Below, piece by piece: positions 21,690-33,713 of a DNA stretch of 64,000 nt. The DNA lies in contig NC_079147.1 in NCBI RefSeq assembly GCF_945859685.1, positions 135,680,645-135,744,644 of the forward strand. The letters run 5' to 3'. Under the pieces are notes generated by a model. That model did no database searches and was not told where the DNA came from. It saw only the letters and a list, made by a program, of their open reading frames with translations. The DNA comes from Eupeodes corollae. Taxonomy: Eukaryota; Arthropoda; Insecta; Diptera; Syrphidae. How positions within the stretch are numbered: position 1 is the stretch's first letter; each line of letters opens with the position of its first letter. A program made the translations under genes and the position numbers.

Positions 21690-22240
21690 GAAATAAGGTC
21701 TTAAGATTTCATATCCAAATACATCAGTAAGCGCTTAGTGGTGTGATCAAGCAACCTTTGCAATTCAACCTCACCCAGTATTTCCGTAACTGTACAACAC
21801 TTTGGGTCAGGATAGCAATCACTTTAAACTTTTTTAAGTGTACTATAAGTCGGAAAAATTTTCTTATCACTCGTTGTTATAATTTCGCATTGCTTTCGAG
21901 ATAAACCTGCCTCAACAAAAATTGAAAGCGCTCGTTTAGAAAAAGGATTATTCTTTAACGCTTTTTTACAAATTTTGGCTCTTACTGGAGAATGAGTTAT
22001 TTCGTTCAAGACTTTTGCAAGTACTGCCTTACCATATTCCCGCAATTTTGTTTGTGTTGCAAAAGAAAGTTGATCGAGAAAGTTCTTCAGTTCGTCTACA
22101 TTTACTACAAGGGCAAAGATCATCAATGGATTTAGAGGGCCGACCACAGGTCTTGATTTATTAGGAATTTCAAAACTTCCTTTTAGCCAAGTTTCATTTT
22201 TTTGTAAAAATCGACTTTCAACTCTTGCAGAACGAAGCCA
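21690..22240 (-). pseudogene. Unidentified transposon-type coding fragment
   Basis: On the minus strand the frame opens near 22235. It reads ARVESRFLQKNETWLKGSFE, then NKSRPVVGPLNPL, later QLSFATQTKLREYGKAVLAK, LSRKQCEIITTSDKKIFPTY and DCYPDPKCC, and then VELQRLLDHTTKRLL. After two stops it reads a K-x-GYDG motif at the point where the LINE begins. From memory, this order occurs in a family of uncharacterised, multicopy insect proteins that look transposon-encoded. The GxDG motif might be the first catalytic Asp of a Transib/RAG1-like transposase, but that is a guess. The C-terminal part has been cut off by the LINE's 5' end. Confidence 0.4.
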
Positions 22241-22830
22241 TCAGCTCTTAAATTCAAATCTTTAAATAATCCTTTCAATAAAAAAATACATTTCATTATT
22301 TAAATTCATATTCAAACCTTAAACGACATATTTTTATTTTAAATTCTCCGAGTTGACCCTCCTCACAACAAGCCTGGTCTAACAAATTTTTTTCTAAATA
22401 ATCCAATTAAGCACCTTCGAAACATGATTCATCACATCATATAAACGTTTTTTGGTTAAAACTGTTAAGCCGGATGATCCTTTCAATATATCAAAATATA
22501 CGTTTTTTAAAATAAAGCTTAAAAATGCATAAAACATCACTTTTCCTAACACAAATAACAACTAAGGTTGCAAATTGTTGTAGCACCCAATTTGTTTTGC
22601 AACTGTAACTTCACGTTATCATTTTACACAAACAACTCAACGGAATTTAACGGAAAGTGATAAAAAAAAAACGATTAAGAATGAAAGAACAAAATACAGA
22701 AAAATAAATTTTCTAGCCATTTTTTTAATTAAATCACAAAAACTAAACTCAATTTTTTTACAAAAACCAAAATGGATATATTAGTCATCTTTGAAATTAT
22801 ATCAACAGTTGCAAAATGTTGAATAAATAC
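22241..22830. other. AT-rich non-coding stretch
   Basis: No gene seen. It could hold an intron or the leader of the element upstream. Runs of A and T dominate. Confidence 0.45.
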
Positions 22831-22903
22831 TTACTTGCTTACTACAGTCCGGGGCGGACCTGGGCCTCAACCAAGATGCGTCTCCAGCCAGCTCGGTCCC
22901 TAG

Positions 22904-24222
22904 CTAGCTGTCTCCAGTTTCGCACACCAAGTCGGTTGAGGTCTTCACCCACCTGAGTCGCGGTCTTCCTCTACTGCGCCGTCCTTCGGGATTGGATTCG
23001 AATACCTTCCGGGCTGGAGCGTTGATGTCCATTCGCTCTACATGACCCAGCCCCATGAGCCGTTGGAATTTCATTCTGCTAAATAGGTCAGTGTCGCTGT
23101 ACAGCCCGTACAATTCGTCGTTATATCTTCTTTTCTTTTCTCTCGAAGCATCCTAAGGCACTTTGATCTTTTTTTGACTCAGCGCCATAAATAAGAACCG
23201 GGATGATGGGATGATGGTTTTAGATGCTCGAGAGAGGACTTTACTTCTCAATTACCTTCTAAGTCCAAAGAAGCAGCGATTTGCAAGAGTTATTCTTCGA
23301 TTGATTTCAGCGCTTTTGTCATTGTCTGTGTTAATAGCGGTGCCTAGGTAGACAAAAGCCCTTAACTACCTCAAAGTTATAGCTGTCCATGGTGACGTTT
23401 TGTACAAGACGTCGTCGTTCAGTGTCCTTTTTTGATGACAGCATACATATACTTGGTCTTGCCCTCATTGACCACTATACCCATCTTCTTCGCTTCGGTC
23501 GCAATGTTCAAATCCAATTATGTCAATATCATCTGCGTATCCGAGTAATTGGATGGACCTTTGGAAGATTGTGCCTCTAGTGTTGACGGTTGAGTTTTGC
23601 ACAGTTCATTCAAGAACGATATTGGTGAAGTCGCATGACAGTGCATCGCCTTGTCTAAAATCTTTTTTGACATCAAAGGCATTGGTGACATCTTTTCCGA
23701 CCTTGATAGAGCAGCGTGCATTCTCAATCGTCATTCTGCACAAACGGATAAGTTTGAGACATTAATCTGTAGTGCTCTTCCCTATGGATGCGGCTTTACA
23801 AATCGATAAAGAAATGGTGGGTATCGATTTGGAGCTCCTGGGTTTTTCCAAGATCTGCCGTAGTGTGAAAATTTGGTCGAAAGTGGACTTTCCTGCTGTG
23901 AAGCCACACTGATAAGAAGCTATCAGGTTGTCGACGAACGGCTTCAGACGTTCACATAGTACGGCAGAAAAATCTTATATGCAATGTTAAGGAGACTGAT
24001 GCCTCTGTAGTTGGCGCAATTTAGAAGGTCTCCTTTTTTATGTATTGGGCAAATTATACTGAGATTCCACACATCGTGCATGCTTTCTTCCAACCATATT
24101 TGGCAGATGAGTTGGTGCATGCTCCGTACCAAGTCATCACCTGCTGCTTTGAATAGTTCGGCAGCGATGCTTTCAGCCATAGCAGCTTTTTTTGATTTCA
24201 GTTTAGATATAGCTATCTTCAC
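22904..24222 (-). pseudogene. LINE reverse transcriptase, decayed
   Basis: Minus-strand frames give KSKKAAMAESIAAELFKAAG and ICPIHKKGDLLNCANYRGIS (fingers), then YQCGFTAGKSTFDQIFTLRQ. Further on come DFRQGDALSCDF (motif B) and YADDIDI (motif C, catalytic Asp pair retained). The 23113-22904 frame gives MYGLYSDTDLFSRMKFQRLM, then GRRSRGRPRLRW. A stretch near motif A, which should read F.DF.AAYD as in the copy at 41226, is missing or scrambled. The enzyme would copy element RNA at a nicked target. Confidence 0.8.
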
Positions 24223-24394
24223 TTCATCGAGGTTGGGTAGGCGGAATTGTTGATCGGCGTCGCCTTATTTGAATGGTTCTATCTCCCTTACAGCGGAGTT
24301 CAGTTTATCATCGCCGTTATATAATTTGGAGAAGTGGTCTTTCCATATTCTCAACATAGACTGCGGTTCTACTACGATGTCTCCCTGATCGTCT

Positions 24395-25350
24395 TTACAG
24401 GCTTCGGTTCGTGGCTGGTCCCCTTGGGAGGAACGGGCATTCGTCATCAAACCATGTGTTTCGCTGTGGTGGCCGTGTGAAACCTAGCACTTCAGAAGCG
24501 GCATCTCTGATGGCTGCAAGGCCATATTGCCTCTGGTATTCAATGCTTAAAGCAGGCACCATAGGACTCCTTATGAGGTTATTAGAGCCTCGATCGGAAA
24601 ATTTCATGGCAGTCTCTTGCGAATGTAGCCGTCTAACGTCGAATCTTCTCAAAGTACTTCCTTGTTTTAGCTTGGATCGGGATATCCGTAGCCGTACCTT
24701 GGCTACAACGAGGTAGTGGTCCGAGTCAATGTTGGCCCCTGGGAATGTTCGGATATCCTGTATACTGGAGAAGTGTCGTGCGTCGATGGCAAAGTGGTCC
24801 ATCTGGTTGACGGTTGATTGATCAGTGGATTTCCATGTCCCCTTGTGGATATTAAGATGCGTGAACTGCGTACTAACTACCAGAACGTCTCGCCCCGCAG
24901 CGAAATCTACCAGCCTGAATCCGTTGTCGGAGGTGGTGTCGTGCAGGCTGTATCTCCCGATTATGCCACCAAAGATGTCTTCTCTTCCTATCTTGGCATT
25001 AAAATCTCCTAAGACAATTTTAATGTCATAGCCAGGGCACTGCTCATATGTCTTGTCCAAGAGCTCGAAGAATATGTCTTTGGTATCTGTATCTTTCTCC
25101 TCTGTTGGGGCATTCGCGCATATTAGGCCTTAATTTAGCCTTGATGCGGATTGTCGTGATATGCTCGATCAAACTGTTGCAACTCAAGACTAGTCTAGTT
25201 CCAACAACAAATCCACACCCAAATAGACGATGTCTTTGTTCTCGGTAGCAGTCGCCGTAGTATATATCGCAGTCTTTTAGTTTGCGTTGGCCCAGTCTAT
25301 CCTATCGCTCTTCTTGGATGGCGGTAATATCTACCTTGCAATAATGAATT
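24395..25350 (-). pseudogene. LINE APE-type endonuclease, decayed
   Basis: Minus strand. Near 25330 the text reads AIQEER, carrying the metal-binding Glu. The open frame 25060-24395 gives KIVLGDFNAKIGRED (catalytic GDFN), later LVDFAAGRDVLVVSTQFTH, the KGTWKS loop, QMDHFAID and SDHYLVVAKVRL (the SDH active-site end). The catalytic motifs GDFN and SDH are intact, while the N-terminal part before 25060 is frameshifted. The domain nicks target DNA to prime reverse transcription. After it the frame enters the inter-domain linker. Confidence 0.8.
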
Positions 25351-25354
25351 GAAA

Positions 25355-25650
25355 TTTCAACTTTTGTTTTGATGGTACAAAAATCATTTAATACCACTTT
25401 TGTATATACCTGTGTCAAAGTGTAGTCAAAGATTTTATGTGCTTCAGTTTTTTTTTATAATTTGTTGCTTTTGAATTTAAAGTAAAAATTTATCTTGCAC
25501 TAATTTTTAAAATAGTTTAAAAGGAAGATAACATTAGAAAAAGTAGATATAAAATCTATTGTTGATGGCTATCTCGCAGAACATTTGAAACATATTTCTC
25601 TAAAGGTGAGCAATTTTCTATCTCCTTCAAGATACAGATTTTGCAGACTT
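25355..25650. other. Non-coding stretch
   Basis: No supported gene. A gtgagc donor-like site near 25605 and a ttttgcag acceptor-like site near 25640 could bracket a very short intron, but no continuous frame crosses them. Confidence 0.4.
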
Positions 25651-25865
25651 AAAGTCAACACCAACACGGCCCTTTGGCTACTGTCAAACGCTGTTGTAAA
25701 GCCCTTGAAAAACATTTGGAATTTTTAGACGGAAAGTCGCATGAAAAAGTGTTGTATTGTATTTGCCCTCAGATGAGAAAACTGACAAGGATAGTGAAAG
25801 CTAAACAAGCTTGTCTAAGTTTAATGTCAGAAATGACTGCCCTTAAACCTTTAATACAGATGTAG
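25651..25865 (+). CDS. Unidentified short coding-like frame
   Basis: The frame follows a TAA at about 25648 and has no ATG at its start. It reads ATVKRCCKALEKHLEFLDGK, then a Lys/Cys/Met-rich helix-forming stretch (CICPQMRKLTRIVKAKQACL) and ends TALKPLIQM before TAG. The composition looks more like protein than random AT-rich DNA. I do not recognise it; it may be an exon piece or a transposon remnant. Confidence 0.2.
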
Positions 25866-25869
25866 TTAA

Positions 25870-28800
25870 AGGAGTTTAAAAATTCAAATACCCTGTGTTT
25901 ATAGTTACACAAATTTCAAACATCGGACTTCATATAAAGATAAAACAACTGTGGCGATATCAGCCATTAACTGTAATTGGTCAAATGTTTTTTAAAAACA
26001 AAAGTATAGATCCGACGTGACATTTAAATTTGAAGAATTTGATACAACAATTAAAAGTTCACTATGTTACGCTTTTAAAGTGTATGATTACGAAGTTTTT
26101 GAGGGCTTTCAAGTTGCCCCGCGTTATTTCTTTAAATGTATCTTAAAGGTCCCCTCAAACACGACTTACTTTTTGATACATATCGAATCTGAATTATTAA
26201 AAAAATATATATATCAAAATTGCTTTACACTTGCCACATAAATATAAAATATAAAAATCATCTCGATCTGACCTGCTATAGATAATTATTTTCTTTTTGT
26301 TTAAATTAATTGAAAAAAAAACTTTTATTGATCTTTTGATTTGAAAAGATTTTTTTTAATTATCTTACACTTTGCCACACTTGTTCCACCATTTAACGGT
26401 TGAATAATTTAATTTTATCACTCTACGCTCTCTGTTTCGGTCTAGATAGTCATAAATTTATTTATATACCTCTTCGAAACTTTGCCCTGACATTCACTCC
26501 GCAATCCACTCTTAATGCCTGGCCGGACTCTATTTTAATGTGAAGGCATGTTATGCGGTATTCTATTGCACAACACTTAGTCTGACGTGACGCGACATGA
26601 GGTTTTGCTTTTATGCCATTATTACGCCAACTCTCTGCTCGCTCTCTTTTACCGACGACCCCTCCTGGTCCTGTTTATATAATGCACACGATAAAGTCAT
26701 AAGGCTGACCTGCACAACAAAAGCTTCAGTTTGTCGAGTTCCTCTTAAATTTTCACACCGCAGTCTCTGGTACATTTTGAATAAAGTTTATATCTGGAAG
26801 AGTATCCAAAACAAAACGTTACACACACACACCGTGACACTATGGCCCTTCTTCTTTGCCTTTAGATACGGCAAAATTTTGTTTTTATCTAAACCATTCC
26901 TCTTCCTCCCACACTATAGGACATTGCAAAATCTAACGGTTCTTGGGTTAAATGGCCCACTAAGCGCATCCATCTATTTGGCTAACATCCTGTTACTATG
27001 ATAAATAGTATCAGTCATAATGCTTGCAATTTTCGTTAGAGCATAACGCAATGTCTGTGTCTAGGTCGAGATAGGCTATAGGCAACACACGACATATCCA
27101 CTATAGTCATATAAAGTAGAAAGGAGGTCCTATTTTTCATTTGAAGCTTCACGCGACGCGTTCATGAATCTTTTGTACTGTGTGGTCACGCAGCGCGTGG
27201 AACCGGAAAACTGAAACTGTTGGACAATGTTGCCCAGTGACCGGGCTCATCAGAAGCTCCAATTCGCCGTCATTATCATCGTCATCGTCATTGTATCGCG
27301 TTGTATGCATATAAAACACAGTACTTGTACAATATGGACAATATTGTACCTATTCGTTGATTTTGTTGTTTTAAGGAGCCTCGTTCGTCGTTTGTCGGTT
27401 GGATTTGGCTTAAAAGTGTATATCATTAAGGCGATATGACATGGTAGATATTGAGATAAGCAAAAGGATAATGGTGATATTATACTTGTACCTCTTGAAG
27501 ATACATCTATTACCATTCACCACTTTCAAATTCCATATATTTGGCACATGGTTTTATTTTGAAAAGAGGATTCAGCTTTCATGTACTCGCGAGGACTACA
27601 GAGCCCTCAATCGAACTTCAATTTTTCAATGTATGTATGAAGTAGTAGAATTAGTAGATGTATGTATGTATGTGCATAAGAAATCTTATGCATTATTCAA
27701 ATGCGTTTATATTTTTGTTAGCATTTTATACTACGTTTATAGTGCCGTCAAATTACAATTACAAATTTTACAAATTTCGAAAATTATTATGATAATTTGA
27801 TTCAGGTCTATATAATATTTTAAAATGGAGTATTGCACGCAAGTTGAACTGTTAAGGTACTCATTTGCGTAGGTAAACATAATTATCAAGTTAAACGATA
27901 GTAGATAGAATCTACAGATGTCCCGACCTGTGATTTTGCGGGAGTTCTTGTTGGTAAACTTATATAAGATATTTTAAATATCAACGATTAGGGCTCGAAG
28001 TTTACAGTTAATGTCCTCTTTTTAAAGCACTTAATGATGAAAAGAAGTCGAGCACAATTAATCAAAAAATGGGTTGCATGTTTTCATACTAAGAAACTAA
28101 TTTCTGTAACTATTTAGCTTAACTTAAAACGTTTAGTTTTTCGAATTTCTTGAGACAATTGATTTGAAGTGGTCTTGTAAATTAATTTCAGATCAGAACG
28201 AGTGGGAATTTTTTTGCATCGTCGGAGAATTCTTTAAACTTATAAACTTAGAACAACTTTTGGCCACGTCGACTATGGTATCATTTCATAAAACCTGATC
28301 TATGATGAGTTAACATAACGATTACTGAAAACTTATTGGTCTCAGCTCGATTTAAGTGACGCTAATGGGTAGGGACATTGGAAATCAGTTACTCTTGATG
28401 ACAAAACATAGCATTAAGTTTTTGAAGCATTAAGTAAATACAAACATTTTAGAAAATTCTTCACTTGAAAATGTTTTTGAAAGTACGTTTTTTAATGTGT
28501 GTTTGTACCTAAAAAAGGTAACTAAAAAAATGTCATACGTTTTTGGGAAGCGTCTGGTAACTCTACTCAGAAACGACTTATTGCAGGAAAATTACTACTT
28601 ATCACATTTCTATTGTGACAGGTTTTTGGTATTAATTTAACTATCACCTTACATAGATAAAATTTGATTATTTCGACTGTCGTCGTTTATCAACAATCAC
28701 CTTTCCCGTTTCGATGCCAAATTTGTTTTTTTTTGGAAAATAATACAAACATTTTCAAAATTGTGCCAGACAGGAATGTAATAAATATACTGCCCAATCG

Positions 28801-29500
28801 AAATCTCTGGTCTAAAGACATAACAGCATGCAACCTTCTGCCACACCCCTACTTGGGTACACTTAATGATTTTGGACAGGTGATCTTTTGCATTTAAAGA
28901 ATTTAAGTTTACAACTGAATGTAAATTTTGATACATTTTAATTGTTTAGAGCTACAACAAGTTTCCGCCACACCACATTGTTTTTGTAACAATATTTATT
29001 GTGTAACTATTTTGTTTGGTATATTTACTATTTTAGTAAATAGAATATAGTCCAGAAAAATAAGGGGTTCAGCTCGGAATGAGAAATATTAAGCTGAAAA
29101 TGTATTTATACCGTCCGTTTGGTTATCCGACCATTAAAAAAAAGTTTCATAAAATCGTTCGTGATTATCTCCGCTTCTTTAGCTAAAGTGCAGTTAACAC
29201 TTTACTAGGATTTTCAATTTACTAAAGGCGAATGTCAATTTTACTATGGAACCTTGGTCAAGAGTTTATACAATTAATTTTCGTATAAAATGAAAGATAT
29301 CACTGAGTTTTTAATATAAACGGCAAAGTTATCAATTTGTTCATGAGAAAAATGAGATACTTTATCTAGAAATTAAGAAGTCAAACTATCATTTATGTTT
29401 TTTTTTGGAAAATAACTCTTTACATTTTTTAGATACAAAAGATAAGATAAAAATTGTGATACCTTTCGAATAGATTAAAAATAATCCGAAGGATTTTTTT
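25870..29500. other. Long non-coding stretch, no gene seen
   Basis: Several frames of 70-134 residues (for example at 26597-27001 and 27441-27800) have no motifs and look like chance openings. Minor simple repeats are gtat units near 27640-27675 and a cacacacacacc run near 26821. Confidence 0.5.
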
Positions 29501-29504
29501 TCGA

Positions 29505-29580
29505 AGCATCCTAAGACGTTCTTATCTTGCCTTGACAAATTCCAAGCCTCAGCGCCGTAAATTCGAACTTGGATATTGAG
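29505..29580 (-). mobile_element. Small RTE-like LINE fragment
   Basis: The words cgaagcatcctaag, cctcagcgccgtaaattcg and the order between them match 23145-23210 of the RTE-like LINE (cgaagcatcctaagg, ctcagcgccataaataag). The fragment is short and probably an old truncated insertion. Confidence 0.6.
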
Positions 29581-29622
29581 TGTCTCATCAATGGCGGGGG
29601 AAGATGGGCACGAAACCTACGA

Positions 29623-29698
29623 ACCCCCGCCTGGAAGACATTTGTCAACTAAGGTATTAAACCAATTTCCTGGTGGAGGTCGTGCCCCCCGCCTGGAA
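29623..29698. repeat. 13-bp direct repeat in a GC-rich island
   Basis: cccccgcctggaa occurs at 29623-29635 and again at 29686-29698, in a GC-rich patch within AT-rich DNA. The meaning is unknown. Confidence 0.8.
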
Positions 29699-30204
29699 TA
29701 TTATTTTTTTAATTTTCGTAAGAATTCCCTTGAATTCAAATATAAATATAAGTTTTAATTATGAAATAAATTTTGTATTTTACTGCTTTAAACTTTGATG
29801 CTAAAAAGTGCTTCTTTTAATTTAGGACTGGACTAAGAACATAATAAGAATCGGAAATCTAGCCCTTTTTCAAACGCGTTGCACAAATTCATCAACATTT
29901 GACCAATGGGCGAACTAAGGTGGTTCATATGTGCCAGAATGCTTATACAGTTGAGTTTTATGAGTTATCCTACTAAAGATTCATTAATAACTTGACGAAA
30001 TTTGGTAAATGAATAAGCGCTTTGCTGTCAAAATAAACTTAAACGTTTGTTTTCACAAAATTTACAATTTGAAAAAGCTTTAGAAAATCTTTAAATTATT
30101 TTCATAAGTTCTTTTCTGAGAGAAATGGCAAATATTCAGTTTCTTAAGAAAAAATCTTAAATAAGAGTTAACCAAATTAATAATAATATTAAGATGCCTT
30201 TATC

Positions 30205-30628
30205 TCGATGTTTTAATAAAACATGACATTACAATGGCTATGGCAGAGAAGTAGAAAAAGTCAAATTTGGAAATTAACGTTTTGAGCCGATTGGGGTTAG
30301 GTATTTTTTTTTCATTTTTTAAGACTAAAAATAACTAGTCCCCATACACATTTTGTTTTGTCAAAAAACATTGGCTTCTTTCAATGTAAACAAATATTTT
30401 TGTTTGCTCCAGAAGGATATTCCCCTAGAACCGTTATTTTAGTTTTATGTTTTCTCAAAAACTAATAAAACGATTTCAATATTTTTATTGCACAAGCTCT
30501 TGTCATTTATAAAGACCTAAGTAATTCTTTTTTGAAATTTAATATCTTAAAATTGGTCATAAGTTTTTTACAAAAATGAACGTGTTTTATTAATAAGCTC
30601 TAAATAACTGCATACCAAACCTATTTTT
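30205..30628 (+). mobile_element. Family 2 repeat, left part (split by family 1 copy C)
   Basis: The sequence matches 60620-61218: aaacatgacatt/aaacatgatatt, the tttggaaattaacgttttga block, ctagaaccgttattttag, and finally cataccaaacctattttt. The match resumes at 38404 after the family 1 insertion (agaacttaaaatt here, agaacaaaattg there). A piece between about 30245 and 30265 is deleted relative to the 60.6-kb copy. No coding frame is seen. Confidence 0.75.
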
Positions 30629-31776
30629 AACTTCCCATAGGAGGTTATTGTAATGGGTCCGATTTGTTAAATTGAAAATTTTGACATTTCTCGACGTTTC
30701 AAGGTCCCTAGAGTCGAAATAAAAGATTTTTAGAAAGATGTATGTATGTGCATGCGTGTGTCCGTACGTCCATACGTCCGTACGTTCGCGACGTTTTTTT
30801 CGTCGTCCATAGCTCAAGAACCAGAAGAGATATCGACTTCAAACAAATTTTGTTACACAGATAATAAGGCAGAAAGATACAGAAAGGGCTCTCAAGAAAA
30901 TTGCAGTTTGAAAAAAGGTGAACATTTTGGTTAACCTTAAATATCTTACGAGCCAAAAACGCTAGAGACTTGAATTAAATTTTATATAATATATTGTAAC
31001 GTGATACCAAACAGGTATATTTTTTGAAAAAAATCAATATTACGGTTTTTTTTATAAATCAACAAAACTGAAAAAAAAATTTGTCACCTCCAAAATTTTA
31101 CGACTGAAATATGACTTCATTTCTAAAACAACTTTGTGCAACGAAGAATAATGTTTTTGACATCTGATAAAATTTTGAGAAAAATCTAATTGACAGTTTT
31201 TGTACAAAAAAATTAAAAACCGAAAAAAATTAACAAAAGTTCGTAAAAAATGATTTTCGGCTCAAATATCTTTTAAAAACTTTGAGATAATAGGTTCTAA
31301 CTAATTTTTTCTTATAAGAAATATTGTTTTCAACATTAGGACAAATTTTGAGAAAAATCGAATTGACTGTTTTCTTACAAAAAATAAAAACCTGAAAAAA
31401 AAGGTATAAAAGTTGGTAAAAATTGATTTTCGACTCAAATATCTCTTAAAAAATTTTAAATATTGGCTTCAAATTAATTTTATCTTATAAGAAATATTGT
31501 TTTCAACATTTGGTAAAATTTTTAAAAAATTCGAATTGATAATTTTTTTACAAAAATTAAAACTCTAAAAAAAAAAACAATACTAAAACTTGGTAAAAAT
31601 TTACTTTCGGCTCAAATAGCTTTTCAAAAATTAAAAATATTGGCTTCAAACTTATTTTATTTCAGAGAAAATATTGTTTTCAATATTCAGTAATTTTTAT
31701 ATAAAAATCCAACAGTCCGTTTTTTTCATACAAAATAAAATCTACAAAAAATAGTGCGCAAATTTGGTGAAAATAC

Positions 31777-31780
31777 ATAT
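31777..31780. repeat. Target-site duplication ATAT, left
   Basis: ATAT precedes the 5' LTR, and an identical ATAT (38324-38327) follows the 3' LTR. Copy A of family 1 shows the empty site, tacatatagacaa. Confidence 0.9.
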
Positions 31781-31833
31781 AGTTACATAATAGAATGTAC
31801 ATGAAGGCTCACCCGGCTTAGAATCAATTCTCG

Positions 31834-31868
31834 CACTATTGTCGTTTGCAATGCAAACAGCAATAGTG
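31834..31868. promoter_or_regulatory. LTR stem-loop 1
   Basis: CACTATTG, two bases, GTTTGCA, one base, TGCAAAC, two bases, CAATAGTG: 8- and 7-bp stems separated by a 2x2 internal mismatch. It is repeated in the 3' LTR. It may be an RNA structure near the transcript end or a palindromic binding site. The role is inferred; the symmetry is seen. Confidence 0.8.
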
Positions 31869-31898
31869 ATAATGTTATGTAAATCATTAAGACTCCAT

Positions 31899-31930
31899 CC
31901 AACATTATCTCTCTTTGGAGATAAAGTTGG
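31899..31930. promoter_or_regulatory. LTR stem-loop 2
   Basis: CCAAC, a, TTATCTC, a 6-base loop, GAGATAA, a, GTTGG: 5- and 7-bp stems around one A-A mismatch. It is also present in the 3' LTR. Together with stem-loop 1 it makes about 100 bases of structured LTR. Confidence 0.8.
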
Positions 31931-32098
31931 AGAGTTCCTTTTATGTACATAGTCTTAAGCTTAGATTGTAAGTTCTATCATCTAATCATTTAAGTTAGTC
32001 TTTCATTCTTTTGTGAACCATTGAGCAGTGAAATAAATTAATAAAAAGTTAAATAAGAAACAAGTTGTTTTATTGAAAACGCGTAAGACTAACATTAC

Positions 32099-32109
32099 TG
32101 GCGCAGTCG
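32099..32109 (+). promoter_or_regulatory. Primer binding site, tRNA-Ser type
   Basis: TGGCGCAGTCG begins at the last base of the 5' LTR. It is complementary to the 3' end of a tRNA ending CGACTGCGCCA, the serine tRNA used by the 17.6/297 group. The match of 11 bases is seen; the tRNA identity is from general knowledge. Confidence 0.85.
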
Positions 32110-32986
32110 TAAAAAAAAAAAAACGGGTTAAATAGACTATAAATACAAAAAAAAAGGTTTATAAAATCGCGTGTTTAAAATAATGCAATAAAATGAACTT
32201 AGGTATAATAAATTATTATAATACAAAATTTACCTACAAAAAGTTGAAAAAAAAAAACTTAAAAATTAACTTAAAATTAAAGATTAACTTAAAAAAAAAA
32301 ACAAGTGCAAGGAATTAAAAACTTAATAAAACAAAAATTTGGATGCGATTTAAAAGAATTAAAAAAAAAGACAGAATTAAAAAACTACAATTCTTGAAAA
32401 CCAAGAAAAAAAATTGAAAAATACTATAACTTATCGTCCATGTAATAAGTACAGTCTCGCAAAAGACGCCCAAATATTATTTAGTTCGAAAACAACCAAC
32501 CCGTTATACACGCTCTCATACAAGTTCGGTTCGACAAAGTTAGTTCAAAAACAATTCTTGTTTTAAACCAAGCTTTAAAAGAAAGTGTCAAACTGTTATA
32601 CAATTACAACTTTAATTGAAATAACATAAAGCTTTAAACCAAGCTTAGAAAAGAATGCCTTTTCATACTTAATGATGTGCTTTAACAAACTCTTGCAAAA
32701 TAAAAATAGTATACAAAACTTTTTGCACTAAAGTAATTAAAAATATAACAACAAAAAAAAAATCATTTGAAAAATATCATCATTCAAAAACAAAAAAAAT
32801 AAAATAAGAATAATAAAAAGTACTAGAAACCAATACAAAATAAAAATACAAAAAGACGAAACTTTTAATTTGATAATTTGATAAAAAACATAAGCATCAT
32901 ACTCGGATCAGAAAGGAACGAATGAAGTGATCATCAAAAGAAAATTCATCTACTTAACAAGTGAGTATCGATCATCATTAAATAAA
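32110..32986 (+). other. A-rich 5' leader of the LTR element
   Basis: The leader is extremely A-rich with many runs of A and no long frame. It likely carries the packaging signal and leads to the gag start at 32987. Confidence 0.6.
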
Positions 32987-33713
32987 ATGGAAGCTATTAA
33001 TCCGGCGGAAAGATTTAAGATTATTGTAGGATTAATAAATAAAGTTCCTGAATTCAATGGTGATAGTAGTTTACTTATTGATTTTCTGGATAGGATTGAT
33101 ACACTGTCTCATATTGTAGCAACGTTTGATGCAAGCACACAAACACTCCTTTTAGGTAACATAAGAGATAGAATTGTGGGAAAGGCAAAGCTTGAACTTC
33201 AAAAAACATGGTAGGTTAGCAGATTGAGCACAAATCCGAGATATTTTAAAAACGAATTTTGCAGAAAAACTTTCAGCAAATAAACTCTTAGATCAAATAA
33301 GAACAGCTAGAGTTCAAACAAATATTGAGGATTTTTATCAAAAAATAAACACTTTATTAAGTAGACTTAATAACTCATATCTTTTAAATGAAGACAATAA
33401 TGAGGTAATTATAACTTCTAATAAGAGAATAGCTCTTGAAGCTTTTAAAGATAATCTTCCTGAGCCTACAAAGTCAATTATTTTAAGCAGAAACCCTCAA
33501 ACACTATTCGATTCATACAAGGTGGTAACAGAAATAAACCATCAAAATTCCGGTCCCAATACGTCAGTTTATAATCAATTTTATAGACAAACGAATAGGA
33601 GCAGTTCAAATTTCAATTCGGCTCAAAGAAACAGTGTTCCTATGTTAGGAAATGGTCAAAATAATTCCAACTACAGACGAAATATTGATTCGGTAAGGTA
33701 TAATTATAATTGA
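32987..33713 (+). pseudogene. gag-like gene, broken
   Basis: The first part (32987-33214) begins MEAINPAERFKIIVGLINKV and ends in a TAG at 33212-33214. The reading continues in another frame after a TGA at 33225-33227, with DILKTNFAEKLSANKLL, then EDFYQKINTLLSRL and FDSYKVVTEI, and ends in an Asn/Arg/Ser-rich tail at 33713. The helical capsid-like part and the basic Asn-rich tail fit gypsy-group Gag, the particle-forming protein. No CCHC zinc knuckle is visible; several members of this group lack one. The product is truncated as it stands. Confidence 0.75.

Larger units (their letters stand above)
22835..25350 (-). mobile_element. RTE/CFDP2-like non-LTR retrotransposon, nearly full order but decayed
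   Basis: On the minus strand the order is APE-type endonuclease (25350-24395), linker, reverse transcriptase (24222-23400), and thumb plus C-terminal region with GRRSRGRPRLRW (to 22904). It ends in a taag/caag-type short repeat tail near 22830-22850. The copy at 41226-42605 is the same family. Stops and frameshifts occur every few hundred bases, so it is inactive. Confidence 0.85.
31781..32099 (+). repeat. 5' LTR (319 bp)
   Basis: It starts agttacataatag and ends aacattact. Two adjacent stem-loops lie at 31834-31868 and 31899-31930. AATAAA occurs at 32032-32037 and again at 32040-32045, suitable for polyadenylation. No TATA box stands out, so initiation is probably from an initiator-type promoter. 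Confidence 0.95.

Noticed and set aside
26597..27001. 134-residue plus-strand frame as a host exon
   Set aside because: No motif, no splice context and an irregular composition; it is probably a chance opening.
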